Source: an uncultured Bacilli bacterium (lineage in GTDB: Bacteria; Bacillota_I; Bacilli_A; RF39; UBA660). Taken from it: DNA of 51,182 bases. Of the stretch, positions 8,043-16,259 are shown one piece after another. How positions within the stretch are numbered: the stretch's first letter is position 1; each line of letters begins with the position of its first letter. The notes beneath the pieces are model-generated. The model worked only from the letters and a program-made list of their open reading frames with translations. It had not been told where the DNA came from and did no database searches. Location: assembly GCA_934101345.1 (NCBI GenBank), contig CAKOQV010000002.1, positions 1-51,182 of the forward strand. Reading direction: 5' to 3'. The translations under genes and the position numbers were made by a program.

Positions 8043-9032
8043 TTACTTTTCAATCCCTAAATATTCATAAGTTTTATCAGTAACCATTCTACCCCTAGTA
8101 GTTCTCTTCAAATAACCATGTTGCAATAAATAAGGTTCGTATACATCCTCAATAGTAGAAGCTTCTTCCCCAATAGAGGATGCTAAAGCCTCAAGACCAA
8201 CCGGTCCCCCATTAAATCTTTCAATAATTGCTGTTAGAAGTAGTCTATCAGTCTCATCAAGACCAGTTTTATCAACCTTTAATCTATCTAAAGAAGTAGA
8301 TAATATATCCTCATTAATAATACCATCACCATATACCAAAGCAAAATCCCTTACTCTCTTAAATAATCTATTAGCAATTCTCGGAGTACCCCTACTTCTT
8401 CTTGCCAGTTCTCTCGCAGCATCATCAGTAATAGGAGTATCAAGTACTCTAGATGTTCTCTTAACAATACTATATAACTCATCTTCCGTATAATAATTAA
8501 GTTTAGCAATAATACCAAATCTATCTCTCAAAGGACTAGATAAATCCCCCGCTCTAGTAGTAGCTCCTACTAAAGTAAAATGTGGCAAATTAATCTTAAT
8601 ATTTCTTGAAGAGCCCTCACTACCTACAACAATATCCAAATAAAAATCTTCCATTGCAGGATACAGTACCTCTTCAATATATCTAGGTATCCTATGTATC
8701 TCATCAATAAATAGAACATCCCCCTCTTCCAAAGTAGAAAGTATTGCTGCTAAATCACCAGTTTTCTCAATAGAAGGTCCACTAGCAGTTTTAATATTAG
8801 TACCAAGTTCATTAGCAATAATATAAGCAAGAGTAGTCTTACCAAGTCCCGGAGGACCATATAACAAAATATGATCAAGACTCTCTCTTCTCATAAGAGA
8901 AGACTTAATAAATACATTAAGATTCTCTTTAATCTCACTTTGACCAACATATTCATCTAAACTACTAGGTCTAATATTATTATCTCTATCTTCATCAAGT
9001 TCAATATTAGTTACTACTCTCTCTTCCATCAT
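8043..9032 (-). CDS. ruvB: Holliday junction branch-migration ATPase RuvB
   Basis: RuvB forms hexameric AAA+ motors that drive branch migration of Holliday junctions with RuvA before RuvC resolution. Walker A (GPPGLGKTT), Walker B (DEIH), the sensor GATTRAG and the C-terminal winged helix (GGPVGLEALA, then EPYLLQHGYLKRTTRGR) are all present. A longer open frame goes up to 9089, but the true start is the ATG-ATG at 9032/9029, since AAGGAGGGGG sits just upstream and RuvB proteins begin near this point. This start overlaps the scpB 3' end by 26 bases, so translation is probably coupled. ruvA and ruvC are not in the window. Confidence 0.96.
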   Translation of the reverse strand: MMEERVVTNIELDEDRDNNIRPSSLDEYVGQSEIKENLNVFIKSSLMRRESLDHILLYGPPGLGKTTLAYIIANELGTNIKTASGPSIEKTGDLAAILSTLEEGDVLFIDEIHRIPRYIEEVLYPAMEDFYLDIVVGSEGSSRNIKINLPHFTLVGATTRAGDLSSPLRDRFGIIAKLNYYTEDELYSIVKRTSRVLDTPITDDAARELARRSRGTPRIANRLFKRVRDFALVYGDGIINEDILSTSLDRLKVDKTGLDETDRLLLTAIIERFNGGPVGLEALASSIGEEASTIEDVYEPYLLQHGYLKRTTRGRMVTDKTYEYLGIEK

Positions 9033-9588
9033 TATCCCCCTCCTTGTATATTGATGTATATAAGTCCTTTTCCTCTTCTTTATCCTCATTTAACATTTCA
9101 ATACTAGGTAAATCATCTTTCGAAGCCATACCAAAATAATCCAAAAACTCATCAGTAGTTTTATATAATATCGGTCTACCCGGTACATCACTTCTACCAC
9201 ATTCCTTAATAAATCCTTTAGCTAGTAATCTTCTCATAACATAAGAAGAATCAACTCCTCTAAAAGAATCAACTTCTCCCCTAGTAATAGGTTCATTATA
9301 AGCAATAACTGCCAGTGTCTCAATAGCGGAATTAGATAAACTATTACTACTAGGATTTTCTAATAATTTCGTATAATATTCCTTATGTTCTTCTCTAGTA
9401 GTAAGTTTAATAGTATTACCCAAGAAATTAATTCTAAGACCCCTCTTATTATCATCATAATAATTCTTTAAATTAAGTACTTCTCTCTTAGCAGTCTCTT
9501 CATCAATATTTAATATATTCATAATATCTTTTATAGTAAGACCAATATCTCCTTGTACATATAAAAGACCCTCTATAATTGCATCCAT
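9007..9588 (-). CDS. scpB: segregation and condensation protein B
   Basis: ScpB is the winged-helix kite subunit of the SMC-ScpAB condensin that compacts and segregates the chromosome. The 193-aa length fits. Family signatures: IEGLLYVQGD at the N-terminus, ALETLAVIAYNEPITR-like block (IETLAVIAYNEPITRGE, ~residue 88), and GRPILYKTTDEFLDYFG (~137). It begins 3 bases after the scpA stop and overlaps ruvB at its 3' end, making a tight scpA-scpB-ruvB operon. The acidic tail after residue ~165 is variable in the family. Confidence 0.95.
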   Translation of the reverse strand: MDAIIEGLLYVQGDIGLTIKDIMNILNIDEETAKREVLNLKNYYDDNKRGLRINFLGNTIKLTTREEHKEYYTKLLENPSSNSLSNSAIETLAVIAYNEPITRGEVDSFRGVDSSYVMRRLLAKGFIKECGRSDVPGRPILYKTTDEFLDYFGMASKDDLPSIEMLNEDKEEEKDLYTSIYKEGDNDGRESSN

Positions 9589-9591
9589 ATT

Positions 9592-10302
9592 CTACCTCAA
9601 TTCTACAAGTATTTTATCAAAATTCTTATCTTGTTTAATAATAACCTCTTTTTCCTTAACCATCTCTAATACCCCTAAAAAAGTAACCACTAAATAAGGC
9701 CTATTATATTCCTCAATAAGTTCCTCTAAGTAAGCCTTTTTCTTATTATGTAAAATATTTCTAATACTCTTCTTTCTATCTCTTACTGAATATTCCTTAT
9801 TAGTAACTGTTGTATTAAGCGGTTTCTCTTTCTCTTTTCTTTCTAAAAACTTCTTAAAAGCCTCAAGTAAATCATTACTAGATAATACCCCATATTCATG
9901 ATTATCTGTATACTCACTTACCTTCTCAGGACTCTTAATATAAATATTTTTCCTATCCTCTTCTAATTTCTTAAAAGTAGGAGTAAGTTCTTTATACTTT
10001 TTATATTCTATTAATTTATTAATTAAATTCTCTCTAGTAAGTTCCTCATCCACTTCATCATCATTATCATTCTTTACCTTAGGTAATAATGACTTAGACT
10101 TAATATACATAAGTTCTGAAGCCATAACCAAATAAGAAGAAGATACATTAATATTAAGTTCATCTTGTTTTCTAATATAATCTAAATACTTTTCCGTAAT
10201 TTCATCTATCTTAATATCACATATATCTATATTAGATTCTTTTACTAAATGAAGAAGTAAATCTAAAGGTCCTTCAAAATTATCAATAGAAATATAATCC
10301 AT
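9592..10302 (-). CDS. scpA: segregation and condensation protein A
   Basis: ScpA is the kleisin subunit that bridges the SMC heads. The protein is 236 aa. The N-terminal hallmark FEGPLDLLLHLVKESNIDI (residues ~9-27) and YLVMASELMYIKSKSLLP (~57) match the family; the C-terminal winged helix (VVTFLGVLEMVKE) is present. First gene of the scpA-scpB-ruvB unit. Its upstream region (10303-10552) carries the hairpin/heptamer cluster described separately. Confidence 0.95.
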   Translation of the reverse strand: MDYISIDNFEGPLDLLLHLVKESNIDICDIKIDEITEKYLDYIRKQDELNINVSSSYLVMASELMYIKSKSLLPKVKNDNDDEVDEELTRENLINKLIEYKKYKELTPTFKKLEEDRKNIYIKSPEKVSEYTDNHEYGVLSSNDLLEAFKKFLERKEKEKPLNTTVTNKEYSVRDRKKSIRNILHNKKKAYLEELIEEYNRPYLVVTFLGVLEMVKEKEVIIKQDKNFDKILVELR

Positions 10303-10380
10303 ATATCTAACACCATCCTAACTAATTATATCAAATAAACTAACATAAGTAAATTAATTTTTTCTTCTTTTTGTTCAGTT

Positions 10381-10473
10381 TAAGCCTTATATTCTATAAG
10401 TCTTTCACTGTTATTTTAAGTCTTATTCTAAGTCTTAAAATAAAATATCTACATATCTATCATATATAAGCCA
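10381..10473 (+). repeat. intergenic hairpin repeat, copy A (four AAGYCTT heptamers plus TATC tail)
   Basis: Two hairpins built on AAG-C-CTTATA/TATAAG-T-CTT (10382-10404) and TTATTTTAAG...CTTAAAATAA with CTTA-TTC-TAAG inside (10411-10443), followed by a tail from TATCTACATA to ATATATAAG (10446-10470). The heptamer AAGYCTT occurs four times. The tail matches copy B at 49724-49748 with one difference over 25 bases. It fills the 250-bp gap between scpA (minus) and the 68-aa gene (plus), which otherwise holds no gene. Confidence 0.65.
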
Positions 10474-10512
10474 TAATTTTTATATAATGTAGCCTATTTA
10501 GTTACATATTTT

Positions 10513-10546
10513 ACCCTCTTTTTATATTATACTCCTATTAGAGGGT
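10513..10546 (+). promoter_or_regulatory. inverted repeat that can mask the SD of the 68-aa gene
   Basis: ACCCTCT (10513-10519) is complementary to AGAGGGT (10540-10546), which contains the SD of the gene starting at 10553. The 20-nt loop contains TATACT, a possible -10. If transcription starts upstream, the SD is paired; if it starts after that -10, the SD is free. Confidence 0.4.
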
Positions 10547-10552
10547 GATTTT

Positions 10553-10759
10553 ATGGATAAAGAAGTACAAGAATTAGTAGAAGAACTAATTAATTATAAT
10601 AACAAAGAAGACTTATCTTGGTTACAAGTATTAAAAAGTCTCTTAAAAGAAAGAAACTTAGAATACAATGATGAAATATTAAAAAAAGTAACTAAAGAAA
10701 TAACAAAAGCCGGCTACGACATTATAGCCAAACCATTCATGCTAGAAAGATATAAATAG
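10553..10759 (+). CDS. small hypothetical protein, 68 aa
   Basis: A real small gene: AGAGGGTGAT SD three bases before the ATG, and a perfect terminator starting inside the stop codon. The product is charged, helical and cytoplasmic (MDKEVQELVEEL...), with no known motif that I recognise. It is monocistronic, divergent from scpA, and is preceded by the hairpin/heptamer cluster and an inverted repeat covering its SD. Function unknown. Confidence 0.7.
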   Translation: MDKEVQELVEELINYNNKEDLSWLQVLKSLLKERNLEYNDEILKKVTKEITKAGYDIIAKPFMLERYK

Positions 10760-10782
10760 ACCTTAGGACAAACCTAAGGTCT
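10758..10782 (+). terminator. rho-independent terminator after the 68-aa gene
   Basis: Perfect 10-bp stem (AGACCTTAGG/CCTAAGGTCT), 5-nt loop, followed by TTATTTTA. Also close to the stop of the convergent minus-strand gene at 10792, so it may act in both directions. Confidence 0.85.
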
Positions 10783-10791
10783 TTATTTTAT

Positions 10792-11034
10792 CTATATAGT
10801 ACTTTCAAATAATGGTAATATTTCCTTTAACTTATCTTCACCAGTTATTTCAGTAATAACTTTATTATTATCTTTTTCAGTAACAACTACTAATTTATAA
10901 TCATTTTCTATATCAGTTTCGCTTTCATTAACTTTAGCAATATAATAATAATCAGTATCTTGATAATTAACTTTATCCAGTACTAGATATTTTTCACCAT
11001 TTTCAAGTATAATTACTTTATTAATATTTAACAT
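10792..11034 (-). CDS. DUF1292-like small protein, 80 aa
   Basis: Short acidic beta-rich protein with the layout of the DUF1292 (YrzB) family: ILENGEKYLVLDKV at the N-terminus, then YYYIAKV, then VVTEKDNNKVITEI. Function of the family is unknown. It is the third gene of the coiled-coil operon, 13 bp after the 626-aa gene, with SD AAAGGAGAT. The assignment rests on length and pattern, not on a search. Confidence 0.6.
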   Translation of the reverse strand: MLNINKVIILENGEKYLVLDKVNYQDTDYYYIAKVNESETDIENDYKLVVVTEKDNNKVITEITGEDKLKEILPLFESTI

Positions 11035-11047
11035 AATATAATCTCCT

Positions 11048-12928
11048 TTAATTATTATTTATTTTTGGAAATCCAAAATTATCATTGCTAGATAATCCAT
11101 CACTTATTGGAATATTTATATTTGGAAAGAAACTAGTTTCCATCTTCTCATCAGATGCTGGTGTCCAGAAGGAACTACTATTATCAGTAGTATTAATATT
11201 ATTATTAGTAGTACTATTATCAAAAATATTTATATTAGTATCTAAATTATTTGAAGTATTGTCTTCTAATTTAGGTTTAATATCTTCCCATAAAGGAACC
11301 GCACTCTCTACCTTATCTTTTTTCATATTCTCACTAGAAGTAGGTATATTCCATACCGGTGGTTCTACTTTAGGTTTCGCTTGTTCAGGTTCTTCCCATT
11401 TAGGCATCTCCCACGTTGGAGTAACTGGTATATCCTCTTTCTTAACTTCTTCATTAGGAGTATCTACTTTAGGTTCCTCAGGAATACTAGGTACCTCCAA
11501 TTTAGGCATTTCCCACATTGGTGTAACTGATATGTCTTCTTTCTTTTCTTCCTCTTTAGGAATCTCTACTTTAGGTTCTTCCTTCTTAGTATCAGATAAT
11601 ATCTCATCAAAAGATACAGGTTTAGGATTTAACTTTTTATTAACCTTTTCTCTAACAGCCTCACCTTTTAACTTGGCAAGACCCAAATTAAGAGTAAGTG
11701 GAGCATCTATAACTTCTTTTATTCTATAAGGATCAATAACTTCCTTAACAATAGGTTCTTCCTCTACTTGAGTCTCTTCCTCTTTAACTTCTTCTTTAGT
11801 CTCATCAGAAGTATCCTCGGTAGCTTCTTCTTCACTACCATATTCATCACTATCATAAGTATCAATCAAATTAAATTCTCTAAGTATAGCAAGTATCTCT
11901 ACTGAATTATTATCATTTTCTAATTCATCTAATCTACTTTCTTTAAATTCAATTCTACTAGTATAATTAGAAATATTATCAAGGACTTCTTTTTCATTAT
12001 CAATAACACTAATTTGTTCCAATACTTTCTTTTCAAAAGATAATAACTCATCAATGTCAGTAATAGATAAATCTTCTCTCAAGTTCTTTCTTTCATCAAG
12101 TATTTCTTTAATATTATCTCTCTTAGTAAAAATACCATTAAAGTCATCTTCAAAAGTATTAACAAGTTTATATAGTTTTAAAAATAATTCTTTATTCTTA
12201 ATAACAAAGTAACTTTTCTCAGCTTCATCTACATAAGAAGAATAATCATCCTCTAAGCCGCTAGTAATTAAGTTCTTAACACTATCTCTAGTAACATCAA
12301 GAGTCTCTTTGCTATCTTTAACTAAAGATTTAATATTATTAAGTTCTTCATCAATATTATCTTCAGTAATATTATTGTAAGTATTATCTTCCTTAATTAC
12401 TTTCATAAACTCAGAATACAAATCATCTTCCATAATTTGATTCTTACCTTTATAATCCTCTTTTTTTTCTTCTTCTTCACTTAACATAACTTTTAACTTA
12501 GCTATACTATCATGAACACTTTCTATTTCACTAGTAGTTTCTAAATATCTATTAATTAAACCAAGTCTTTCTCTTTTTTCATCTAACTCTTTATCAGATA
12601 TAACTATTTGAAGCCCAGATATATAATCTCCAGTAGCCAAATAATATCTATCTTCCAAATCATTTCTCTTTTCTAATCTATCCTCAAGTAACTTAATTAA
12701 TTTCTCTAATCTATCTTTCTCTTCTTCAATAGTTTTTGAAGGTGTTATCAAAGGCCTAACTTCTTTTTCAAATTCTTCATTATAAATATTATCTATTTTC
12801 TTTGCATATTTTTCATAGTTAATAAGTACATCGCTAGGAGTCTTAACCTTCTTCTCTTTATCTAATTTAATACGCATTTCAAATATCTTACATAGATTTT
12901 CAAAAGATCTTATATTGTTTCCTTCCAT
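11048..12928 (-). CDS. large coiled-coil protein with W/P-rich acidic tail, 626 aa (paralogue 1)
   Basis: Not a family I recognise. Residues ~1-350 are long charged helices likely to form coiled coil; residues ~370-560 are disordered, Glu/Lys/Pro-rich, with repeated short motifs around Trp: TPMWEMPKLE, TPTWEMPKWEEP, PPVWNIP and VPLWEDIKP; the last ~60 residues are Asn/Ser-rich, with SSFWTP. No signal peptide or membrane segment. It overlaps the 608-aa upstream gene by 19 bp. Both share a block (LIKLLEDRLEKRNDLEDR here, IISLIEDRKKYLDARKL there) at a matching place, so they look like tandem paralogues. SD GGAAGGTGA precedes the ATG. A cytoplasmic scaffold is the simplest reading (inference). 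Confidence 0.75.
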   Translation of the reverse strand: MEGNNIRSFENLCKIFEMRIKLDKEKKVKTPSDVLINYEKYAKKIDNIYNEEFEKEVRPLITPSKTIEEEKDRLEKLIKLLEDRLEKRNDLEDRYYLATGDYISGLQIVISDKELDEKRERLGLINRYLETTSEIESVHDSIAKLKVMLSEEEEKKEDYKGKNQIMEDDLYSEFMKVIKEDNTYNNITEDNIDEELNNIKSLVKDSKETLDVTRDSVKNLITSGLEDDYSSYVDEAEKSYFVIKNKELFLKLYKLVNTFEDDFNGIFTKRDNIKEILDERKNLREDLSITDIDELLSFEKKVLEQISVIDNEKEVLDNISNYTSRIEFKESRLDELENDNNSVEILAILREFNLIDTYDSDEYGSEEEATEDTSDETKEEVKEEETQVEEEPIVKEVIDPYRIKEVIDAPLTLNLGLAKLKGEAVREKVNKKLNPKPVSFDEILSDTKKEEPKVEIPKEEEKKEDISVTPMWEMPKLEVPSIPEEPKVDTPNEEVKKEDIPVTPTWEMPKWEEPEQAKPKVEPPVWNIPTSSENMKKDKVESAVPLWEDIKPKLEDNTSNNLDTNINIFDNSTTNNNINTTDNSSSFWTPASDEKMETSFFPNINIPISDGLSSNDNFGFPKINNN

Positions 12929-14736
12929 AATATTTCACCTTCCTTTTTATTCATATCAGGAAATGCCAAGTCATCAACCTTACTACTTCCAAGTATCTCC
13001 GGTTTTAAATTATTATTTCCAATTACAGGTATTGTACTCTTATTTATATTATCACTAGTACCAGTACTCTTCCAAATAATATTCTTATTATTTTCTAAAA
13101 TATCATATATACTGCCTGTTTTCTTATTCTCTTCTTCATTATCTTTAATGCTAAGTTCTACCTTATTATCATCTTCTTTAAATAAATCTTTTACTTCTTC
13201 TTTTGAAGTATCTTTAGGAGCCTCTTTTGGAACAAAATCTGATACTCTAGGTAAATCACTAACTTTGTCAGGAACTTCTTTTCTTATAGGTTCAATTCTT
13301 ATTTCCTTTTTAGGCTCTATAGGTGGTTCCCATAAAGGAGTTTCTTCTTTTTTTTCTATTGTATTAGTATCTACCCTATTAGGAACAATCTTAGTCTTAC
13401 CAAATAACTCATCAGTATCAAAATCATTATCTAAGTCAATGTCATCAAAAGTTTTACCCTCAAGTGGATTAGGTATCTTAACTTCCTCTTTAATATCTTC
13501 CTTAATTGGACTAATAACAGTCTCATCTTGCAATTTCTTTAATCTCTCAGTACTTACAAGTTGTTCTTTTAATCTTGCTTCTTCAATTAATTTTTGTCTT
13601 CTTACTCTCGCAGCTTCTATTTTTTGTTCTTCAGCAATTCTCTTTTGTCTTTCATTATATTCATTTCTCTTAGCAAGTCTTACTCTTTCATTCTTAATTC
13701 TATCTTCATTTCTGATAAGTTCACTAAGAACTAATTTAAATTCTTTAGAATTATTTTCTTCATCAATATCATATAAAATCTTATTCTTAATTTCTCTCTC
13801 TTCTTTTAATTTCTCATAAGCTTCAATATCTCTTTTTTCTAACTTAATAGTATTATATTGTTTAGATAATTCATCATATAATCTTCTATAAAGTTCACTC
13901 TCACTAATATTTTTAAATATATCATCCATTTTTTCTCTCTTAGCAAGTAATTCTTCATAACTAGAAGTCATCTTATCATATATATCAATTAATTTTAATA
14001 TATTTAACTCCTCATTATATTTAGAATATTCAGTAGTAACTTCAGATAACATACTATCACATTCAATTATATAAGAAGAATCTCCTAGTGTTCTAGCACT
14101 ATTCAAATTATCTTTAGCCATATCAAGAGCATACTTTAAAGATTCTTGCTTTCTAGTAATATCACTTCTTTGTTCTACCAAAGAATATAAATTAAGTTCT
14201 TCTAAAGTATTTTCAATCTTTTTAATCATTTTATTTTCTAAGTTTTCATTAAGTCTAGTATTAGCTTTAACATTTCTTGAAGCCTCACTAATCTTAATAT
14301 CAAGTGATTTCATCTCTTTAATTATATTTTCTTGTTTAGTTTTATTATCTTCATACTTTTCTATTATTCTAAGTCTATTCTTAAAATCCAATAGTTTATC
14401 TTCACCAAGAAAAGTGGTTAACTCAACCAAAGATCCAGTTATCTTTTTATGTTTTAACTTTCTAGCATCCAAATATTTTTTTCTATCTTCAATTAAAGAT
14501 ATAATACTTCTAAGACGAGTCTTTTCTTCAGAAAATAATTTTGGTTCTTCACTAAGAAGAGCCATATATTCTTCCTCATATTCAGTATTAGTCTCTAATA
14601 ATATTTGTTTTTCTATTTTATCTAACTGATCACATATTCTCTCTCTCTGAAGACTATCATTTGTTAATTCTAAACTATTCAAAAACATATCATATTGTTT
14701 CAATCTTCTCACTACTTCTCTATTAGTATAGTTCAC
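12910..14736 (-). CDS. large coiled-coil protein with W/P motifs, 608 aa (paralogue 2)
   Basis: First gene of the operon. Residues ~1-380 are charged coiled coil including a basic stretch rich in Arg/Gln/Glu (~345-400); the tail (~405-608) is disordered, acidic and Pro-rich with TPLWEPPIEP, IIWKSTGTS and the C-terminal GEILWKETI, resembling the Trp motifs of its downstream paralogue. No membrane segment. Start is a GTG at 14736, six bases after AGAGGTGG. A strong promoter lies at 14757-14785. Function unknown; the two proteins may pair through their coiled coils and bind a common partner through the Trp motifs (inference). Confidence 0.75.
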   Translation of the reverse strand: MNYTNREVVRRLKQYDMFLNSLELTNDSLQRERICDQLDKIEKQILLETNTEYEEEYMALLSEEPKLFSEEKTRLRSIISLIEDRKKYLDARKLKHKKITGSLVELTTFLGEDKLLDFKNRLRIIEKYEDNKTKQENIIKEMKSLDIKISEASRNVKANTRLNENLENKMIKKIENTLEELNLYSLVEQRSDITRKQESLKYALDMAKDNLNSARTLGDSSYIIECDSMLSEVTTEYSKYNEELNILKLIDIYDKMTSSYEELLAKREKMDDIFKNISESELYRRLYDELSKQYNTIKLEKRDIEAYEKLKEEREIKNKILYDIDEENNSKEFKLVLSELIRNEDRIKNERVRLAKRNEYNERQKRIAEEQKIEAARVRRQKLIEEARLKEQLVSTERLKKLQDETVISPIKEDIKEEVKIPNPLEGKTFDDIDLDNDFDTDELFGKTKIVPNRVDTNTIEKKEETPLWEPPIEPKKEIRIEPIRKEVPDKVSDLPRVSDFVPKEAPKDTSKEEVKDLFKEDDNKVELSIKDNEEENKKTGSIYDILENNKNIIWKSTGTSDNINKSTIPVIGNNNLKPEILGSSKVDDLAFPDMNKKEGEILWKETI

Positions 14737-14756
14737 ACTAAACCACCTCTAGTATA

Positions 14757-14785
14757 ATTATAATTTTTTTTGCGTTTTTTGTCAA
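14757..14785 (-). promoter_or_regulatory. consensus sigma-A-type promoter of the coiled-coil operon
   Basis: TTGACA (14780-14785), 17-bp A-rich spacer, TATAAT (14757-14762): a full consensus match, implying strong constitutive expression. Confidence 0.9.
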
Positions 14786-14844
14786 TTAATATAAGAAACT
14801 TTACAACAAATTAAAATAAAAACATATTTTATATGTATCAAAAA

Positions 14845-14867
14845 AAAGAAGATTATTTTTCTTCTTT
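14845..14867 (-). terminator. terminator at the end of cotE
   Basis: Stem AAAGAAG/CTTCTTT, 9-nt loop; the minus strand continues with a T tract. Overlaps the last codons of cotE. Confidence 0.75.
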
Positions 14868-15392
14868 AATATAGTTAGGATCAATACTACTATCAATTTC
14901 TTTCATAGTATCATCATTTACATCTTCTGGTATTTCATCCCATGGTTCTTCATCTTCTTCAATAGCTATTTTAACTTTAGTATCACCAACTATCTCAACA
15001 CCTAATTCCTTTTCAATATCAATAACTATAGTATTATCTTTCTCTTTAGCAGATATACAACTAGGCTGTTTCAAACTTCTTACTATAATATCTTTATTTG
15101 AAGAATCAGTTGTTTCTTTTTGGGCCACTGTTACCATTTCCCTATATGGTATATTCTTAGTTATAACAGATGTTTTAGTATCATTATCATAAGAATACCA
15201 TAAATTAACATCAAAAGAACCATCAATTTCTATTTTGTTATCAACTTCTTTACCGGAAAATTTATGATTTATTACCCAACATCCAAGTACAGTATTAGGC
15301 TGGCTATCAGTATTAATAGTATAAGTATTTCTATAATACTTTTTACCTTTACCTACTACTGCCTTAGTTACTATTTCTTTATATGCAGACAA
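14853..15392 (-). CDS. cotE: outer spore coat morphogenetic protein CotE homologue
   Basis: In Bacillus CotE organises the outer spore coat under mother-cell control. This 179-aa protein matches the family along its length: YKEIVTKAVVGKGKK at the start, VLGCWVINHKFSGKEV (~35), DGSFDVNLWYSYDNDTKT (~58), a LKQPSCISA block (~107), VEIVGDTKVKIAI (~131), and an acidic tail with DPNYI near the end. The best start is TTG at 15392: AGGGGTGAT lies five bases upstream and the next Met is far inside the conserved region. It is monocistronic between a sirtuin terminator and its own terminator. With spoIIGA and sigE in the same window it supports sporulation potential. Confidence 0.88.
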   Translation of the reverse strand: MSAYKEIVTKAVVGKGKKYYRNTYTINTDSQPNTVLGCWVINHKFSGKEVDNKIEIDGSFDVNLWYSYDNDTKTSVITKNIPYREMVTVAQKETTDSSNKDIIVRSLKQPSCISAKEKDNTIVIDIEKELGVEIVGDTKVKIAIEEDEEPWDEIPEDVNDDTMKEIDSSIDPNYIKEEK

Positions 15393-15434
15393 AAGATATC
15401 ACCCCTCACAATAATTTATGTTATGTACAAGAAA

Positions 15435-15462
15435 AAAGTACCATTTTTTATAATAGTACTTT
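15435..15462 (-). terminator. terminator at the end of the sirtuin gene
   Basis: Stem AAAGTAC/GTACTTT with a 14-nt loop, then TTTTTTC on the minus strand; it overlaps the sirtuin stop codon. Confidence 0.65.
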
Positions 15463-16177
15463 ATAATTTACTAAATACATTACCTAATTTATCATTTATA
15501 ACAAGACTACATCTATTATCATAATTAGTTTTATCATTATTAATGATAACTAAATTATTACCATGAAAATAATCTATTAGATAAGCTGCTGGAAACACGG
15601 TCAATGAAGTACCACCAATTATCATAGTATCAGCTTCTTTAATTAATTTAATAGCTTCATTCCATATATTTTCTGGAAGTGGTTCATTATATAATACCAC
15701 ATTAGGTTTTATAATACCACCGCAAGTACATCTAGGTATATCCTTGCAATTAAATACATATGTAGCATCATAATATTTATGACATTTAATACAATAATTA
15801 TCCATAATACTACCATGTAATTCTAATACTTTCTTACTACCTGCCTTATTATGTAATCCATCAATATTCTGTGTAATCACACCAAGTAACTTACCTTCTT
15901 TTTCTAGTTCACTTAAATAATAATGAGTAATATTTGGTTTATAATTTAAACTATTCATTTTATCCTTATAAAACCTATAAAACTCTTCTGGTTCATCATA
16001 AAAGAAACTATGACTAAGTATTAATTCAGGTGAATAATCATACTTCATATTATATAAACCATCTTTGCTTCTAAAATCAGGTATTCCACTTTCAGTAGAT
16101 ACTCCTGCCCCTCCAAAGAACACTATTTTTTTACTATTATTTATTATATATTTTAATTTATTAATCTTATCTTCCAT
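15461..16177 (-). CDS. cobB: NAD-dependent protein deacylase, sirtuin (Sir2/CobB family)
   Basis: Removes acyl groups from lysines using NAD+, yielding O-acyl-ADP-ribose and nicotinamide. The 238-aa protein has all core motifs: GGAGVSTESGIPDFRS (residues ~22-37), TQNIDGLH (~103), the catalytic His in ELHGS (~121), a zinc knuckle (CIKC and CTC pairs, ~129-152), and GGTSLTVFPA (~189). Start ATG at 16177 has SD GGTGAAG, and a promoter lies at 16195-16223. Monocistronic. Substrates unknown. Confidence 0.95.
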   Translation of the reverse strand: MEDKINKLKYIINNSKKIVFFGGAGVSTESGIPDFRSKDGLYNMKYDYSPELILSHSFFYDEPEEFYRFYKDKMNSLNYKPNITHYYLSELEKEGKLLGVITQNIDGLHNKAGSKKVLELHGSIMDNYCIKCHKYYDATYVFNCKDIPRCTCGGIIKPNVVLYNEPLPENIWNEAIKLIKEADTMIIGGTSLTVFPAAYLIDYFHGNNLVIINNDKTNYDNRCSLVINDKLGNVFSKL

Positions 16178-16194
16178 TATACTTCACCAATAAT

Positions 16195-16223
16195 ATTATA
16201 CTATGATAAATGTTTCCTTACAA
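16195..16223 (-). promoter_or_regulatory. promoter of the sirtuin gene
   Basis: -35 TTGTAA (16218-16223), 17-bp spacer, -10 TATAAT (16195-16200). Confidence 0.75.
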
Positions 16224-16259
16224 TAATTTGCCATATTAAAGAAATCAAAACAAATTATA

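Noticed and set aside
9033..9089. Extended RuvB N-terminus
   Set aside because: The extra 19 residues are scpB sequence read in another frame; a strong SD lies at the internal ATG-ATG.
10758..10782. Sixth member of the hairpin family
   Set aside because: It contains CCTAAGGTCT but the stem is continuous, lacks the mismatch and loop edges, and works as an ordinary terminator.
11085..11729. Plus-strand 214-aa frame opposite the 626-aa coiled-coil gene
   Set aside because: Shadow of the Pro/Glu-rich tail on the other strand; Ser/Leu-rich composition, no SD. The same holds for the plus-strand frame at 13148-13819.
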